Part shown: positions 28,442 through 38,960 of the stretch, in pieces
Layout of the letters: every line of letters begins with the position of its first letter
How positions within the stretch are numbered: the stretch's first letter is position 1
NCBI RefSeq assembly: GCF_001792775.2
Contig: NZ_MLGE02000012.1
Span: forward strand, 21,018 to 85,017
Direction of reading: 5' to 3'
Origin: Staphylococcus pseudintermedius
GTDB lineage: Bacteria; Bacillota; Bacilli; Staphylococcales; Staphylococcaceae
DNA length: 64,000 nucleotides
The notes under the pieces: model-generated
The model's database searches: none
Seen by the model: only the letters and a program-made list of their open reading frames with translations
What the model was told of the DNA's origin: nothing
Position numbers and translations under genes: made by a program

Positions 28442-29620
28442 ATGAATAAAGGACTTAAATTTTTACTCTATTTATTAGCTTTAATGCTTATAATTGTTCC
28501 TACAATTTTCGCATTCACTCTTTTTAATTCATCAAAGAATGCTTTTGACGACTCGTTCTCACAATCGGATCAACGACAATCCCAATTAAGAGATTCAAAA
28601 GTCAATGCTGCCAAACAACCTATCTCTATTTTATTTCTAGGCATAGATGATAGCAGTACAAGAAGACAAAACGGACAAAGCGCTGAAAATGCACGTACCG
28701 ATGCGATGATTTTATCAACGATGAATCCTGACAAACATCAAATTCGTTTGGTCAGTATTCCTCGTGACACGTTAAGTTACATTCCAGAGGTCGGTTACTA
28801 CGATAAGATTACGCACGCGCATGCATACGGTGGACCAGAAGCTTCAATGCGTACCGTAGAAGCAAATTTAAATGTCCCTGTTGATTACTATGTTCGCATT
28901 AATATGGAAGCTTTTGCCAAAACTGTAGACGAACTTGGCGGTATTGAATATGATGTCCCATACGATCTGAACGAACCGAATACAATGGACAAAGGTCGTA
29001 TCAAACTAAAAAAAGGAAAGCAACAACTTAATGGTGATGAAGTGCTTGCTGTGACACGTACGCGTAAGCAAGACTCTGATTTAAAACGCGGGCAACGACA
29101 AATGGAAGTATTAAAAATATTGTTCAAAAAAGCCCAAGACACTAAATCTTTACACAAATTAGATGATATCATTGAAATTGTAGGGAAAAATTCAAAACAC
29201 AACTTAAGTTACTCAGAAATCAAAGCACTCGCGACAAATTACTTAGCAAATGATGTAGACATTCAATCACAACAACTTAAAGGTGAAAATGAATTACTGA
29301 ATGGTATTTATTACATTAATCCTGACGTTGATAATTTAATTGAAACGTCTAACACTTTACGTAAAGACTTAGGTTTAGCACCTTTTAAAGACAGAAACCA
29401 ATTTTTAGTGGAGCGAGTGAAAGCATACTATGGAGAAATTCCACCACTCACATATTTAGAAGAATCATTGTTACAGAACGTTAAAAAGCTCTTGCCAAAA
29501 GATGAGAACAATGATCAAAACAATAAAGGTGAATCAGCTGATAACACAAATGGCGCAATGCATAATCAGCAACAAGGAGTACCGTATCAAAACCAAAATC
29601 CTGATGGTTCATACTACTAA
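28442..29620 (+). CDS. lcpB: LytR-CpsA-Psr (LCP) family wall polymer ligase
   Basis: 392-aa membrane-anchored LCP protein that attaches teichoic acid or another glycopolymer to peptidoglycan outside the cell. A single N-terminal helix (residues about 8-28) is followed by the LCP domain (about 60-220) with FLGIDDS, the ARTDAMILSTM Arg-Asp motif and VSIPRDT; DEVLAVTRTRKQDSDLKRGQRQ holds the later lipid-phosphate-binding Arg cluster. The C-terminal tail is Asn/Gln rich. Its position next to atl matches S. aureus LcpB, hence the symbol. Confidence 0.88.
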   Translation: MNKGLKFLLYLLALMLIIVPTIFAFTLFNSSKNAFDDSFSQSDQRQSQLRDSKVNAAKQPISILFLGIDDSSTRRQNGQSAENARTDAMILSTMNPDKHQIRLVSIPRDTLSYIPEVGYYDKITHAHAYGGPEASMRTVEANLNVPVDYYVRINMEAFAKTVDELGGIEYDVPYDLNEPNTMDKGRIKLKKGKQQLNGDEVLAVTRTRKQDSDLKRGQRQMEVLKILFKKAQDTKSLHKLDDIIEIVGKNSKHNLSYSEIKALATNYLANDVDIQSQQLKGENELLNGIYYINPDVDNLIETSNTLRKDLGLAPFKDRNQFLVERVKAYYGEIPPLTYLEESLLQNVKKLLPKDENNDQNNKGESADNTNGAMHNQQQGVPYQNQNPDGSYY

Positions 29621-29634
29621 TAGGAGGTTCACAC

Positions 29635-30105
29635 ATGGCACGTCATACACAAGAAAAAATTAGACATATCAATGGCATTTTTAATATGCTCGAGCAACAA
29701 ATTATTCACAGTAAAGACATGGCGCATTTTCGTCAAGAGTTGTTCTATGTAAATCATACACATCGTGAAAATTATGAAGCGCTATTGCTTTATTATCAGG
29801 AAAGTGAAACGAACCCTGTCATCAATGCCGCATGTTATATCGTCGCCCTTCCTGAAATTTTTGATGCGATTGATGTCTTTGAATCGCCATTACCGTTTTC
29901 TTGGGTTTATGATGAGAATGGTTTAACACCCGCAATGCAAAATTTAAGCGTGCCGATTCAATATCTTGTCGCTGCGGCATTAGAAGTGACAGATGTGAAT
30001 ATTTTCAAACCTTCTGGCTATACTATGGGTATGAACAACTGGAATCTCGTACAAATGCGTCTCTTCTGGCAATATACTGCCCTTGTACGCCAACAAGCGA
30101 TGTAA
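29635..30105 (+). CDS. DUF2538 family protein
   Basis: 156-aa soluble protein recognised as the staphylococcal DUF2538 family, function unknown. Sequence is mostly helical with no signal peptide. It starts 14 bp after the lcp stop behind TAGGAGG, so the two are probably co-transcribed. Confidence 0.8.
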   Translation: MARHTQEKIRHINGIFNMLEQQIIHSKDMAHFRQELFYVNHTHRENYEALLLYYQESETNPVINAACYIVALPEIFDAIDVFESPLPFSWVYDENGLTPAMQNLSVPIQYLVAAALEVTDVNIFKPSGYTMGMNNWNLVQMRLFWQYTALVRQQAM

Positions 30106-30129
30106 CACCGTCAAATACGAATTAATGAT

Positions 30130-30166
30130 AAGTATCCGTCATTTTTACAATGAGGGTACTTTTTTA
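30130..30166 (+). terminator. Terminator after the DUF2538 gene
   Basis: AAGTATCCGTCAT (30130-30142) pairs with ATGAGGGTACTT (30149-30161 area) with one bulge, then a T run. Confidence 0.7.
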
Positions 30167-30299
30167 TATCATTACAAATAGTCCTCAACGCGTATCATCT
30201 GTCGCGCTGTTATTTCAATTTTAAAAATACTTTTATTCTACAGCTCAATCGATTATGATAAACATTAAACTCACGCTCTTTATGAAAGGAATGTGGCCT

Positions 30300-30728
30300 A
30301 TGATTAAAACAGTAGAAACGGAACAAGAATATCAAGATGTCCTGGTCGTTCGTGAAACAGTATTTATCGACGAACAAGGTGTCTCTCGTGATGAAGAAAT
30401 TGATGAACATGAACATACCGCACAATATATCATCGCCTATAACGACGACCAACAGCCTATCGCAACAGCGCGTTTTCGTCATGTAGAAGGCAGTGCTAAA
30501 GTTGAACGTGTCGCCGTGTTGAAAAGTGCTCGTGGCTTAGGTATTGGCAAACAACTCATGCAATATCTTGAGCAAGTCGCATATGAACAAGGCCACCGTC
30601 ATTTTAAGTTAGGCGCCCAAACGCACGCGATCCCTTTTTATGAATCATTAGGCTATCATACGTACGGCGAAGAATTTTTAGATGCAGGTATCCCTCATTA
30701 TCATATGGAAAAGCACCTCACTTCTTAG
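30300..30728 (+). CDS. GNAT family N-acetyltransferase (ElaA/YjcF-like)
   Basis: 142-aa acetyltransferase. The acetyl-CoA loop VLKSARGLGIGKQLMQ (about residues 74-90) and the preceding ATARFRHVEGSAKVERVAV strand are typical of the YjcF-like GNAT group. ATG 30300 is used because AAAGGA is 9-10 bp upstream; an ATG at 30291 abuts the ribosome site. Substrate unknown. Confidence 0.85.
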   Translation: MIKTVETEQEYQDVLVVRETVFIDEQGVSRDEEIDEHEHTAQYIIAYNDDQQPIATARFRHVEGSAKVERVAVLKSARGLGIGKQLMQYLEQVAYEQGHRHFKLGAQTHAIPFYESLGYHTYGEEFLDAGIPHYHMEKHLTS

Positions 30729-31056
30729 ACTTTTCCCACTTCATTCATATTAATGATTCGAATTGAGATATGTCCTAACTTAGGCGATTTCAATTCGATC
30801 ATTTAATATCATTATTAAATCAATTCATTCATTTACACTTTAATACTCTACTTTTTCTTTCCTCCAAAATATTCACTTTTAAATTATTAAATGTTAACTT
30901 TAACAATTTCTACTAATTAAAAACAACGCAAAAATATAAATACGGAGAACGATTATTAAAATTAAATTACAATCCAGTTAAAATACACAAATCGTCTCCC
31001 AATAACTCTATAATGTGAATAATCAACTTTTTATTTTATCTAAAAGGAGCAATAAA
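30729..31056. other. Intergenic region upstream of atl
   Basis: 328 bp, AT-rich, with no credible ORF. The atl promoter should be here; I see no unmistakable -35/-10 pair. The frame from 31015 joins atl but has no ribosome site. Confidence 0.5.
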
Positions 31057-34000
31057 ATGGTCAAAAAATTTGGTTATAAAACACCTACAATCGTTGCACT
31101 TACTTTGGCTGGAACTGCATTTTCTGCACACCAAGCCAATGCCGCTGAACAAGTTGCACCTGAAAAAACACCTACGAATGTACTTGATGATCAATACGCA
31201 TTAAAACAAGCTGATGATGCGAAACAAACGACACAAGGAACAACACTTGCAGGTTCAAAAGAATACAAGGATCCTTCACAAATTGATACGACTCAAGTCG
31301 ATACAGCAGCACAAACTGAAACGCCCGTAGAAGGAGGGCAACAAGACGCACAACAACCTACTACAACTGATGAAGCGACATCAACAGATCATACTGTATC
31401 AAAAGGTACAAACGAAAGTGCATCACCTGCAACAGCTTCTATAGATGAAGGAACATTAAACGCACAAGTCAATTCAGATGAAACGGCTACTAACCGTACA
31501 CAAGACGTCACTGAAAATGTGACAAAATATCCTTATCATTCAAGTGAAATCGATACACATGAAGACGCAACTGTGTCACCAGATACATATCATGCACTGG
31601 ACACGCATGCGCAACAACCTTCAGCAATGGATGTAAGCGATTCAACATCAGCACAAACTGAAGCGACGCAAGTAAATACGTCAACAAATGTAAATGACAA
31701 AGAGGCCGTTTCGACAACAGAAGATGCACCTACTACACAACTTCAAGCAGCTGTACAATCTGAAGCCAACAAAGAAGCGAAGGCAACTACTGAAACAGCT
31801 CAAAATAAAACACCTCAAGTTGAAAAGAAAGCAACAGCAACTCAAAATACAGCACAGTTAGCAACGGGGCATCAGGATATTACTGACAAAGTCTCAAAAC
31901 GCGTAGCAGTGACAAATGAAACGAAAGCGGATGCCACAACAGCGAAAACACAAGCACCTACTTCAGTGACACATCAAGCTGATACACAAGCAAAAACGAT
32001 AACAGACAAGAAGGCAACAACTTACAGTGCACAAACCGCAACTGACCAAGACATAAATGCGAATCCGGACGGTCCAACACCTCCACGCGTTGGCGGTAAA
32101 GGGGGTCCCCCTGCTTCACTTTCACTCCAATCGACTGGTCAAACAGCATTCCGTTCAGCTGTCGCTAGTAAACCGAGTGCATATCAACCTAAAGTGAAAT
32201 CGTCTATTAATGACTATATTCGTAAGCAAAACTACAAAGTGCCTGTATATGAAGAAGATTATTCAAGTTACTTCCCTAAATACGGTTATCGTAATGGTGT
32301 CGGTAAACCTGAGGGCATCATCGTGCATGATACAGCAAATGACAACTCTACAATTGATGGCGAAATCAGTTACATGAAAAGAAATTATCAAAATGCTTTC
32401 GTACATGGCTTTATTAATGGTCAACGTATTGTTGAAACGCAACCTACAGATTATTTAGCATGGGGTGCAGGTGCGATTGCGAATGAACGCTTTATTCATA
32501 TCGAACTCGTTCATGTTCACAGTAAAGAAGATTTCGCACGTCAAATGAACAATATGGCAGATTATGCGGCGACGAACTTACAATATTATGGCCTTTCTCC
32601 AGATAGTGCGGAATATGATGGTCGTGGGACAGTTTGGACACATGATGCTGTTTCTAGATTTTTAGGTGGTACAGACCATACCGATCCGCACGGCTATTTA
32701 AAACAACATGGTTATTCCTTTGATGCGTTGTATGATTTAATCAATGAAAAATATCAAGTGAAAATGGGTTATGCCTCACCTGCTAACTCGTCTTCAAAAC
32801 CATCAACAAATACTGGCTTAACAGTTAAAAACACAACAGGTTTCGGCCGTATTAACACAACAAATAGCGGTTTATATACGACCGTTTATGATCAAAAAGG
32901 TAAAGCGACGAATCAAACGAATCAAACGTTAAAAGTTACAAAAGAAGCGACGTTAAATGGCAACAAATTCTATTTAATGAGTGATGCAAAATCTAATCAA
33001 ACACTCGGTTGGGTCAAATCAAACGACGCAACATATCAAGCTGCCCAAGCTGAGAAAAAAGTAACGAAAACGTATACTGTCAAACCAGGAACAACAGTAT
33101 ATCAAGTGCCTTGGGGTGCCTCATCTCAAACAGTAGGCAAAGCTCCAGGTACGTCAAACCAATCATTCAAATCAACGAAAGAACAAACTGTTGCGAAAAC
33201 GAAATGGCTTTATGGGACAGTTGGCAAAGTGACAGGCTGGATTAATGCAAGTAGTGTTGTAGCAAATGATCAAAAACCATCGACGAATACCGCACTAAAA
33301 GTAACAACTGACACTGGTCTCGGTCGCATTAAAGACAAAAATAGTGGTTTATACGCAACGGTATATGATAAAACTGGTAAAAGCACTTCAGCCACTAACC
33401 AAACATTAAAAGTAACGAAAAAAGCAAGTGTCAATGGCCAATCATTCTATTTAGTATCAGATTATGCTAAAGGTACAAATGTTGGTTGGGTGAAACAGTC
33501 AGATGTCGAATATCAAACAAGTAAAGCCCCTTCTAAAGTGAATCAAAATTATACGATTAAATCGGGTGCGAAATTGTATCAAGTGCCTTGGGGTACAAGT
33601 AAACAAGTTGCCGGTACAGTGACAGGTGCTGCGACACAAACATTTAAGGCAACACAATCTCAAACTGTAGGTAAAGCAACATACTTGTATGGGACAGTTG
33701 GCAAATTATCTGGTTGGATTAATTCAACAGCATTAGCAGCTCAAAAAACAACAACGAATGTTACTAAAACAATTTCTCAAATCGGTCAACTGAACACGAA
33801 AAATAGCGGTGTCAAAGCTTCTATTTATGACAAAACAGCAAAAGATGCATCCAAATGGGCAGGTCAAACTTATAAAATTACTAAAACAGCTTCTGCCAAT
33901 AACGAAGACTATGTATTACTGCAAAATAGTACAGGAGGCACGCCACTCGGTTGGTTCAATGTTAAAGACGTCACAACACGCAACTTAGGTGCTGAAACAG

Positions 34001-35223
34001 CTGTTAAAGGGCGGTACACTGTTAATAGTAAAACATCTGGACTCTACGCTATGCCTTGGGGTACAACGAAGCAACGTGTCGATACATTAAAAAATGCCAC
34101 AAGTCGTTTATTTACAGCTTCAAAATCAGTTAAAGTCGGTAATGATACATTCTTATTCGGTACAGTGAATCAAAAATTGGGCTGGATTAATCAAAAAGAC
34201 TTAACAGCTGTAGCAGCAAAAGTTGCAAACATGAAAACTGCATCGAATAGCGCAGTCAAAGGTGCCGCAATCACAACTTTGAAAAAAGTAGAAGATTATG
34301 TGATTACGAATAAAAATGGTTATTATTACACTAAAGTTGGAGATTCAAAAACAGCTGGTGCTTTAAAAGGTTTTTATCAACAAATTTTTAAAGTCGAAAA
34401 AACATCTTTACTGAACGGCATTACTTGGTACTATGGCGCATTCCAAAACGGGACGAAAGGATGGATTAAAGCAGCTGACATACGTTCATCATTCATTCAA
34501 CATACTGCGGTCAGTAGCACATTGAAAGCAGCACTCGATAAACAAATGGCGCTGACTTACCCGCCTCAAGTTCAACGTGTAGCCGGTAAATGGGTCAATG
34601 CGAATCGTGCAGAAACTGAAAAAGCAATGAATACCGCAGCAATTGAAAAAGATCCGACTCTCATTTACCAATTTTTAAAACTTGATAAATACCAAGGTCT
34701 TGGCGTAGAAGAACTTAATAAATTGTTAAGAGGCAAAGGCATTTTAGAAGGTCAAGGTGCCGCATTTAAAGAAGCCGCACAAAAACACAATATTAATGAG
34801 GTTTACTTAATGTCTCACGCATTTTTAGAAACAGGTAACGGGACTTCTCAATTAGCCAATGGCGGTCACGTAGATAAAAATAATAAAGTCGTAACAAACG
34901 GTAAACCGAAGTATTACAACATGTTCGGTATCGGGGCAATTGATACAGACGCTTTACGCAATGGCTTTAAAACTGCTGAAAAATATGGTTGGAATACGGT
35001 CAGCAAAGCGATTATCGGTGGCGCAAAATTCATCCGTGATCAGTACATCGGTTCAGGACAAAACACATTGTATCGTATGCGTTGGAATCCAGAACACCCT
35101 GCCACACATCAGTATGCGACTGATATTAATTGGGCAAATGTAAACGCACAACGCATGAAATATTTCTATGATCAAATTGGTGAAACAGGTAAATATTTCG
35201 ACGTCGATGTATATAAGAAGTAG
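31057..35223 (+). CDS. atl: Bifunctional autolysin Atl (amidase/glucosaminidase)
   Basis: 1388-aa secreted murein hydrolase that separates daughter cells. Signal peptide residues 1-29 (ends AHQANA). A Thr/Ala/Gln-rich propeptide runs to about residue 380. The amidase_2 domain is about 390-560, with zinc-binding His in IIVHDTAND (about 423) and in GGTDHTDPHGYL. GW modules in tandem follow (about 580-1115; WGxxxQ and GWI/GWV repeats) and bind lipoteichoic acid. The glucosaminidase domain is about 1150-1388, with catalytic Glu in SHAFLETGNGTS. The propeptide is much longer than in S. aureus Atl. AAAGGAG precedes ATG 31057. Confidence 0.96.
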   Translation: MVKKFGYKTPTIVALTLAGTAFSAHQANAAEQVAPEKTPTNVLDDQYALKQADDAKQTTQGTTLAGSKEYKDPSQIDTTQVDTAAQTETPVEGGQQDAQQPTTTDEATSTDHTVSKGTNESASPATASIDEGTLNAQVNSDETATNRTQDVTENVTKYPYHSSEIDTHEDATVSPDTYHALDTHAQQPSAMDVSDSTSAQTEATQVNTSTNVNDKEAVSTTEDAPTTQLQAAVQSEANKEAKATTETAQNKTPQVEKKATATQNTAQLATGHQDITDKVSKRVAVTNETKADATTAKTQAPTSVTHQADTQAKTITDKKATTYSAQTATDQDINANPDGPTPPRVGGKGGPPASLSLQSTGQTAFRSAVASKPSAYQPKVKSSINDYIRKQNYKVPVYEEDYSSYFPKYGYRNGVGKPEGIIVHDTANDNSTIDGEISYMKRNYQNAFVHGFINGQRIVETQPTDYLAWGAGAIANERFIHIELVHVHSKEDFARQMNNMADYAATNLQYYGLSPDSAEYDGRGTVWTHDAVSRFLGGTDHTDPHGYLKQHGYSFDALYDLINEKYQVKMGYASPANSSSKPSTNTGLTVKNTTGFGRINTTNSGLYTTVYDQKGKATNQTNQTLKVTKEATLNGNKFYLMSDAKSNQTLGWVKSNDATYQAAQAEKKVTKTYTVKPGTTVYQVPWGASSQTVGKAPGTSNQSFKSTKEQTVAKTKWLYGTVGKVTGWINASSVVANDQKPSTNTALKVTTDTGLGRIKDKNSGLYATVYDKTGKSTSATNQTLKVTKKASVNGQSFYLVSDYAKGTNVGWVKQSDVEYQTSKAPSKVNQNYTIKSGAKLYQVPWGTSKQVAGTVTGAATQTFKATQSQTVGKATYLYGTVGKLSGWINSTALAAQKTTTNVTKTISQIGQLNTKNSGVKASIYDKTAKDASKWAGQTYKITKTASANNEDYVLLQNSTGGTPLGWFNVKDVTTRNLGAETAVKGRYTVNSKTSGLYAMPWGTTKQRVDTLKNATSRLFTASKSVKVGNDTFLFGTVNQKLGWINQKDLTAVAAKVANMKTASNSAVKGAAITTLKKVEDYVITNKNGYYYTKVGDSKTAGALKGFYQQIFKVEKTSLLNGITWYYGAFQNGTKGWIKAADIRSSFIQHTAVSSTLKAALDKQMALTYPPQVQRVAGKWVNANRAETEKAMNTAAIEKDPTLIYQFLKLDKYQGLGVEELNKLLRGKGILEGQGAAFKEAAQKHNINEVYLMSHAFLETGNGTSQLANGGHVDKNNKVVTNGKPKYYNMFGIGAIDTDALRNGFKTAEKYGWNTVSKAIIGGAKFIRDQYIGSGQNTLYRMRWNPEHPATHQYATDINWANVNAQRMKYFYDQIGETGKYFDVDVYKK

Positions 35224-35237
35224 ATACAGTAGAAAGC

Positions 35238-35275
35238 AGCTCTAGTCATCTTTATGGTGATTAGAGCTTTTTTAT
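35238..35275 (+). terminator. atl terminator
   Basis: AGCTCTAGTCA (35238-35248) pairs with TGATTAGAGCT (35258-35268) with one mismatch, followed by TTTTTTA. Confidence 0.85.
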
Positions 35276-35602
35276 TGATATCTTAAGGTAGTTTGCAATT
35301 GGCTTGATGTTAAAACATGTCACTAGGACTCACTACAGCGCACCTGATCACCCGCGCTTTACTGATGTGCCCAACTGATAACACTCATCCTTAAATGCCT
35401 ATTTCACACCACATGTTCACACCTCCCTACAAAATCAGAGTCACTCACAAAATAAAAACTTTACATAAAATTGCGTTGAGACAAGTCCCATGGGAACGCG
35501 AGTCCTTAACTATCAATCATCCAGACAAATCATACAAATAGAAATCATTTTATAATCTTGTTGTACAACTATACTTAAATTAAAGAAATGTTATATAAAC
35601 AT

Positions 35603-35640
35603 GCAAAAAGCGGTCAATAGCATTCACCATCAACCGCTTC
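35603..35640 (-). terminator. Terminator of the OatA-like gene
   Basis: AAGCGGT (35609-35615) pairs with ACCGCTT (35633-35639); on the minus strand it is followed by TTTTTGC. Weak but well placed. Confidence 0.5.
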
Positions 35641-35671
35641 TTCTCTATTTTGCTTCTGCTTTATTTTTAGA

Positions 35672-37477
35672 CTAACTCTGATTCGCCTTCATCTCTTTAT
35701 CCAACTCTGACACGAGCTTTTGAATTCCTGGATGTTCTAAATGTATGCCATCATACGCAAAATATTCCGTATGACCGACACCGACTTTATTCCAATCTAC
35801 TAACGTCACATGCTTATGTTTATCTGCCGCCTTTTTAAGCAATTGGTTCACGTGATCTTTATAATCACGTGGCACTGTCGTATTGATTAAATAAACATCG
35901 GCTTTATCAAAATCTTTGATGAGTGTTTCTAATTGGTCTTGGTCAAAATCACCATTCGTACCAATTTGAATGACGACCGGCTGCCCTTTTTGATTAAATG
36001 ACGTATAGTTTCTCGCAACCTGTATCGCTGCGCCCATTGAACGACCGACTTGTGCATCAATAGTAGGCTTTTGGTAATGCTCATCCAGATAATAACCCAT
36101 ACCTACTGTTAAAGAGTCACCAATAAAGAGCGGTGATTGCTTTTTAGGATCGAACTTTTCTGCTTTTTGTTCCTTTTCAGCTGGATTTTCTATTGGTTTT
36201 TCATTGTCTTTACCATTATTTTTGTGATTCGTTTGATAACTGCTCGCCTTTTTCTCTTGTTTAGCAAGGTAATCAAATTGACCACTGAGCACTAATGCTG
36301 CTATGACGATAATAGCCACAACAACGGGTGTACGAATCACCGTTAACCAAACCTTATCTTTTGAATAGAATGTTTTGAAACCATAGCGTCTAAATGGCGT
36401 TTCAATGAATTGATATGATATTTCGGCCATTAAAAATGTTAACGCAATATCAATGATATAAATATAATATGGATATTGACCTGCCACAAAGTATTGATGT
36501 ACAAAAGTCACAATGACGTAATGCCATAAATATAAACTGTATGACCTTTTACCGATATACAAAAATACAGGGTTACTCATCACTTTAGCTAATCGCCCAT
36601 TCGGAAGTACAAGGCTTGCAATGAGTATCAATGTGAGTAATGAAATACAGTAAAATCCACCGCTATAAAGGATGATTTGCTGTTCGTTTACAAAAAAGAA
36701 TAATGTAAGTAAAGCGAATAATGCGATAAGACCTAGACTATCGATGATGTTAGCCGCAAATTTAGGCGGATGTTCTTTCAATCGAAAAGCTGGCCATATA
36801 AATGCAAAAATGACACCTAATAATAATGTTTGTAAACGGGTGTCTGTCCCAAAATATGTACGTGCATGGTTCGTATCGGGTGTTGTCATATAAAACATTA
36901 ATACTGCCGACGCAATAGAAATAATGAAAAATGCGAGTACAATCCATCTTTTTCTTTTAAATATTTTAAAAAATAACGTTAAAACAATTGGGAAAAAGAT
37001 ATAGAATTGTTCCTCAACAGCCAATGACCATAAGTGTTTCAATGGCATCGGTTTGAACTGGTCAAAATAGTCTACATCTTGGAAAATGTACCACCAATTC
37101 GATACATATAACAACGCTGCAATCGCATCCCCTTTAATCGAATGTAATATTTGAGGGGCAAATAAAGCGACGTACAAGACTGATACTAAAGTCACGAATA
37201 ACATCGCTGGGATTAACCTTTTAAAACGCTTAATCCAAAAGTTTGCTAAATCGATTGTTTGGTAGTTTTCATATTCAAATAATAATAGTGATGTAATTAA
37301 ATAACCAGAGATCACAAAAAATGTATCTACACCTAAAAATCCTCCAGCTAGCCACTGTGCATTAAGATGATAAATAATAATCGCGATCACTGAAATTGCA
37401 CGCAACCCATCTAATCCCGGCAAATACCGTGGTGGATGTTGCAATCGTTTCATTCCAGTAAAATTATGATGTAACAT
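35672..37477 (-). CDS. OatA-like O-acetyltransferase (acyltransferase 3 plus SGNH)
   Basis: 601-aa membrane protein. The N-terminal acyltransferase-3 domain (about residues 15-370, ten or so helices) has LPGLDGLRAISVIAIIIYHL and HLWSLAVEEQFYIFFP. The extracellular SGNH hydrolase-like domain (about 440-600) has the GDS motif FIGDSLTVG and catalytic Asp-x-x-His in YDGIHLEHPG. This layout O-acetylates muramic acid (lysozyme resistance) or teichoic acids. Whether it is the OatA orthologue or a paralogue cannot be told, so I give no symbol. AGGAGA precedes the ATG. Confidence 0.85.
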   Translation of the reverse strand: MLHHNFTGMKRLQHPPRYLPGLDGLRAISVIAIIIYHLNAQWLAGGFLGVDTFFVISGYLITSLLLFEYENYQTIDLANFWIKRFKRLIPAMLFVTLVSVLYVALFAPQILHSIKGDAIAALLYVSNWWYIFQDVDYFDQFKPMPLKHLWSLAVEEQFYIFFPIVLTLFFKIFKRKRWIVLAFFIISIASAVLMFYMTTPDTNHARTYFGTDTRLQTLLLGVIFAFIWPAFRLKEHPPKFAANIIDSLGLIALFALLTLFFFVNEQQIILYSGGFYCISLLTLILIASLVLPNGRLAKVMSNPVFLYIGKRSYSLYLWHYVIVTFVHQYFVAGQYPYYIYIIDIALTFLMAEISYQFIETPFRRYGFKTFYSKDKVWLTVIRTPVVVAIIVIAALVLSGQFDYLAKQEKKASSYQTNHKNNGKDNEKPIENPAEKEQKAEKFDPKKQSPLFIGDSLTVGMGYYLDEHYQKPTIDAQVGRSMGAAIQVARNYTSFNQKGQPVVIQIGTNGDFDQDQLETLIKDFDKADVYLINTTVPRDYKDHVNQLLKKAADKHKHVTLVDWNKVGVGHTEYFAYDGIHLEHPGIQKLVSELDKEMKANQS

Positions 37478-37835
37478 AACAACATTCTCCTAATTGATGA
37501 TTTAATAAGAAACGATTTGTGGATATATGCTATTCAATTTACCACAAAATTATCCCAAATTAAACAGATAATATATAACGTATCGTAAAAGTTTTATTGT
37601 ATATCCTCATTATTTTTTCTTATGATGATGACGCGAAATATTATAAGAACGTTTGTGCTACTTTTAACGATGATTTTGAGTCCCCTCAATTATTATAAGC
37701 GAAATTTCATCTTTCTCAACACTATGCCTTTAATATTCTTGCAAATCATTGCGTTTAATATTCATTTTCGTTGCATTATGAAAAGGATTTATAATAATCT
37801 AATGTTGATATTTAAAAAAGGAGACACACCGTATT

Positions 37836-38846
37836 ATGGCACAAACTAAAAAGAGAGATGCATTTTTTGATAATGCGCGTGCAATCTTAATATTTCTTGT
37901 TGTGTTTGGACATTTAATACAACCTTATACTGATGCACATCCCACAGTATATGCACTTTATTTACTCATTTATAGCTTTCACATGCCAGCTTTTCTATTT
38001 ATTTCGGGTTACTTTGCTAAAAATGTCGGACGTGCGGGTTATATCGAAAAAGTCGGTAAAAAGTTGTTAGGCCCCTACTTAATCTTTTTCGCATTTTTCT
38101 CGATTTATTACTTTATTACTGGTAAAAATAGTTCACTAGACTTAGATCCATTTGACCCAGTATTTGCACTTTGGTTTTTATTAACACTCTTTTTCTTCAA
38201 TGTCATTATTGTCATTGTGCGTCAATTCAAACCGATTTACGTGCTTCCGATTGCGATCTTAATTGCAGTATTGGCGGGTTATTCCACTGATGTCAACGGG
38301 TATCTGAGCTGGTCACGAACACTGGTCTTTTTCCCTATTTTCTACATCGGTTACATTATGGATGGTGGATTTAGCCGTTATATCCGATTAAGACGTTTTA
38401 TGCCAGTATCGGTGATGGTGTTAGTGAGCTTCTTTATTTTTTATACGGTACACCCTATCGATTCGGACTGGTTACTCGCAAGCTCACCTTATAAAAATAT
38501 TGAAGGCACTGAATTTTTATTTAGCCCATTAAAAAGATTGAGCTTGTACATCATTATTTTAGGGACGATGTGTGCCTTTCTTAATTTAGTACCTAGAACG
38601 CATCATGCATTTACGTATATTGGCTCACGCACAATGTATGTATACTTACTTCACGGTATTTTTATCGGCTTCATTCGTGGCCATCAAATCTATCCATTTA
38701 TTGAACAGCCTTGGTTAGGATTGTTTTATAACTTCCTACTCGCATGTTTTATCGTTTGGATATGGTCGAGTAGCTTTGTGGCGAAATGGACGAATCCTGT
38801 CGTTCATTTACAACGACCTTCCGCATTTAAACCTTATGACCAATAA
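37836..38846 (+). CDS. Acyltransferase family membrane protein
   Basis: 336-aa polytopic acyltransferase-3 protein, about ten hydrophobic helices, no SGNH domain. It opens FDNARAILIFLVVFGHLIQPY, containing the conserved His used in acyl transfer, followed by FHMPAFLFISGYFAK. Likely modifies a surface sugar or lipid. It has AAAGGAG before ATG 37836 and is divergent from the OatA-like gene, suggesting that the two act on the same cell-surface system. Confidence 0.8.
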   Translation: MAQTKKRDAFFDNARAILIFLVVFGHLIQPYTDAHPTVYALYLLIYSFHMPAFLFISGYFAKNVGRAGYIEKVGKKLLGPYLIFFAFFSIYYFITGKNSSLDLDPFDPVFALWFLLTLFFFNVIIVIVRQFKPIYVLPIAILIAVLAGYSTDVNGYLSWSRTLVFFPIFYIGYIMDGGFSRYIRLRRFMPVSVMVLVSFFIFYTVHPIDSDWLLASSPYKNIEGTEFLFSPLKRLSLYIIILGTMCAFLNLVPRTHHAFTYIGSRTMYVYLLHGIFIGFIRGHQIYPFIEQPWLGLFYNFLLACFIVWIWSSSFVAKWTNPVVHLQRPSAFKPYDQ

Positions 38847-38960
38847 ACAATGAAGTTAACATGAGAATACATCGCCTATAGTCATCACTTTACATTAGAT
38901 TTTGGCTATACGGTCGTGTTATTCTAAATGTTAACTTCTCTTTTTTTAGGACGTGATAGG

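Larger units (their letters stand above)
35224..35671. other. Gene-free stretch between atl and the acyltransferase gene
   Basis: 448 bp with the atl terminator at its start and the acyltransferase terminator at its end. A fragment near 35463-35503 (GGGAACGCGAGTCC) resembles part of the intergenic repeat at 13.1 kb. Nothing else seen. Confidence 0.55.

Noticed and set aside
37622..37849. 75-aa ORF upstream of the acyltransferase gene
   Set aside because: No ribosome site, overlaps the promoter and start of the real gene, atypical composition.
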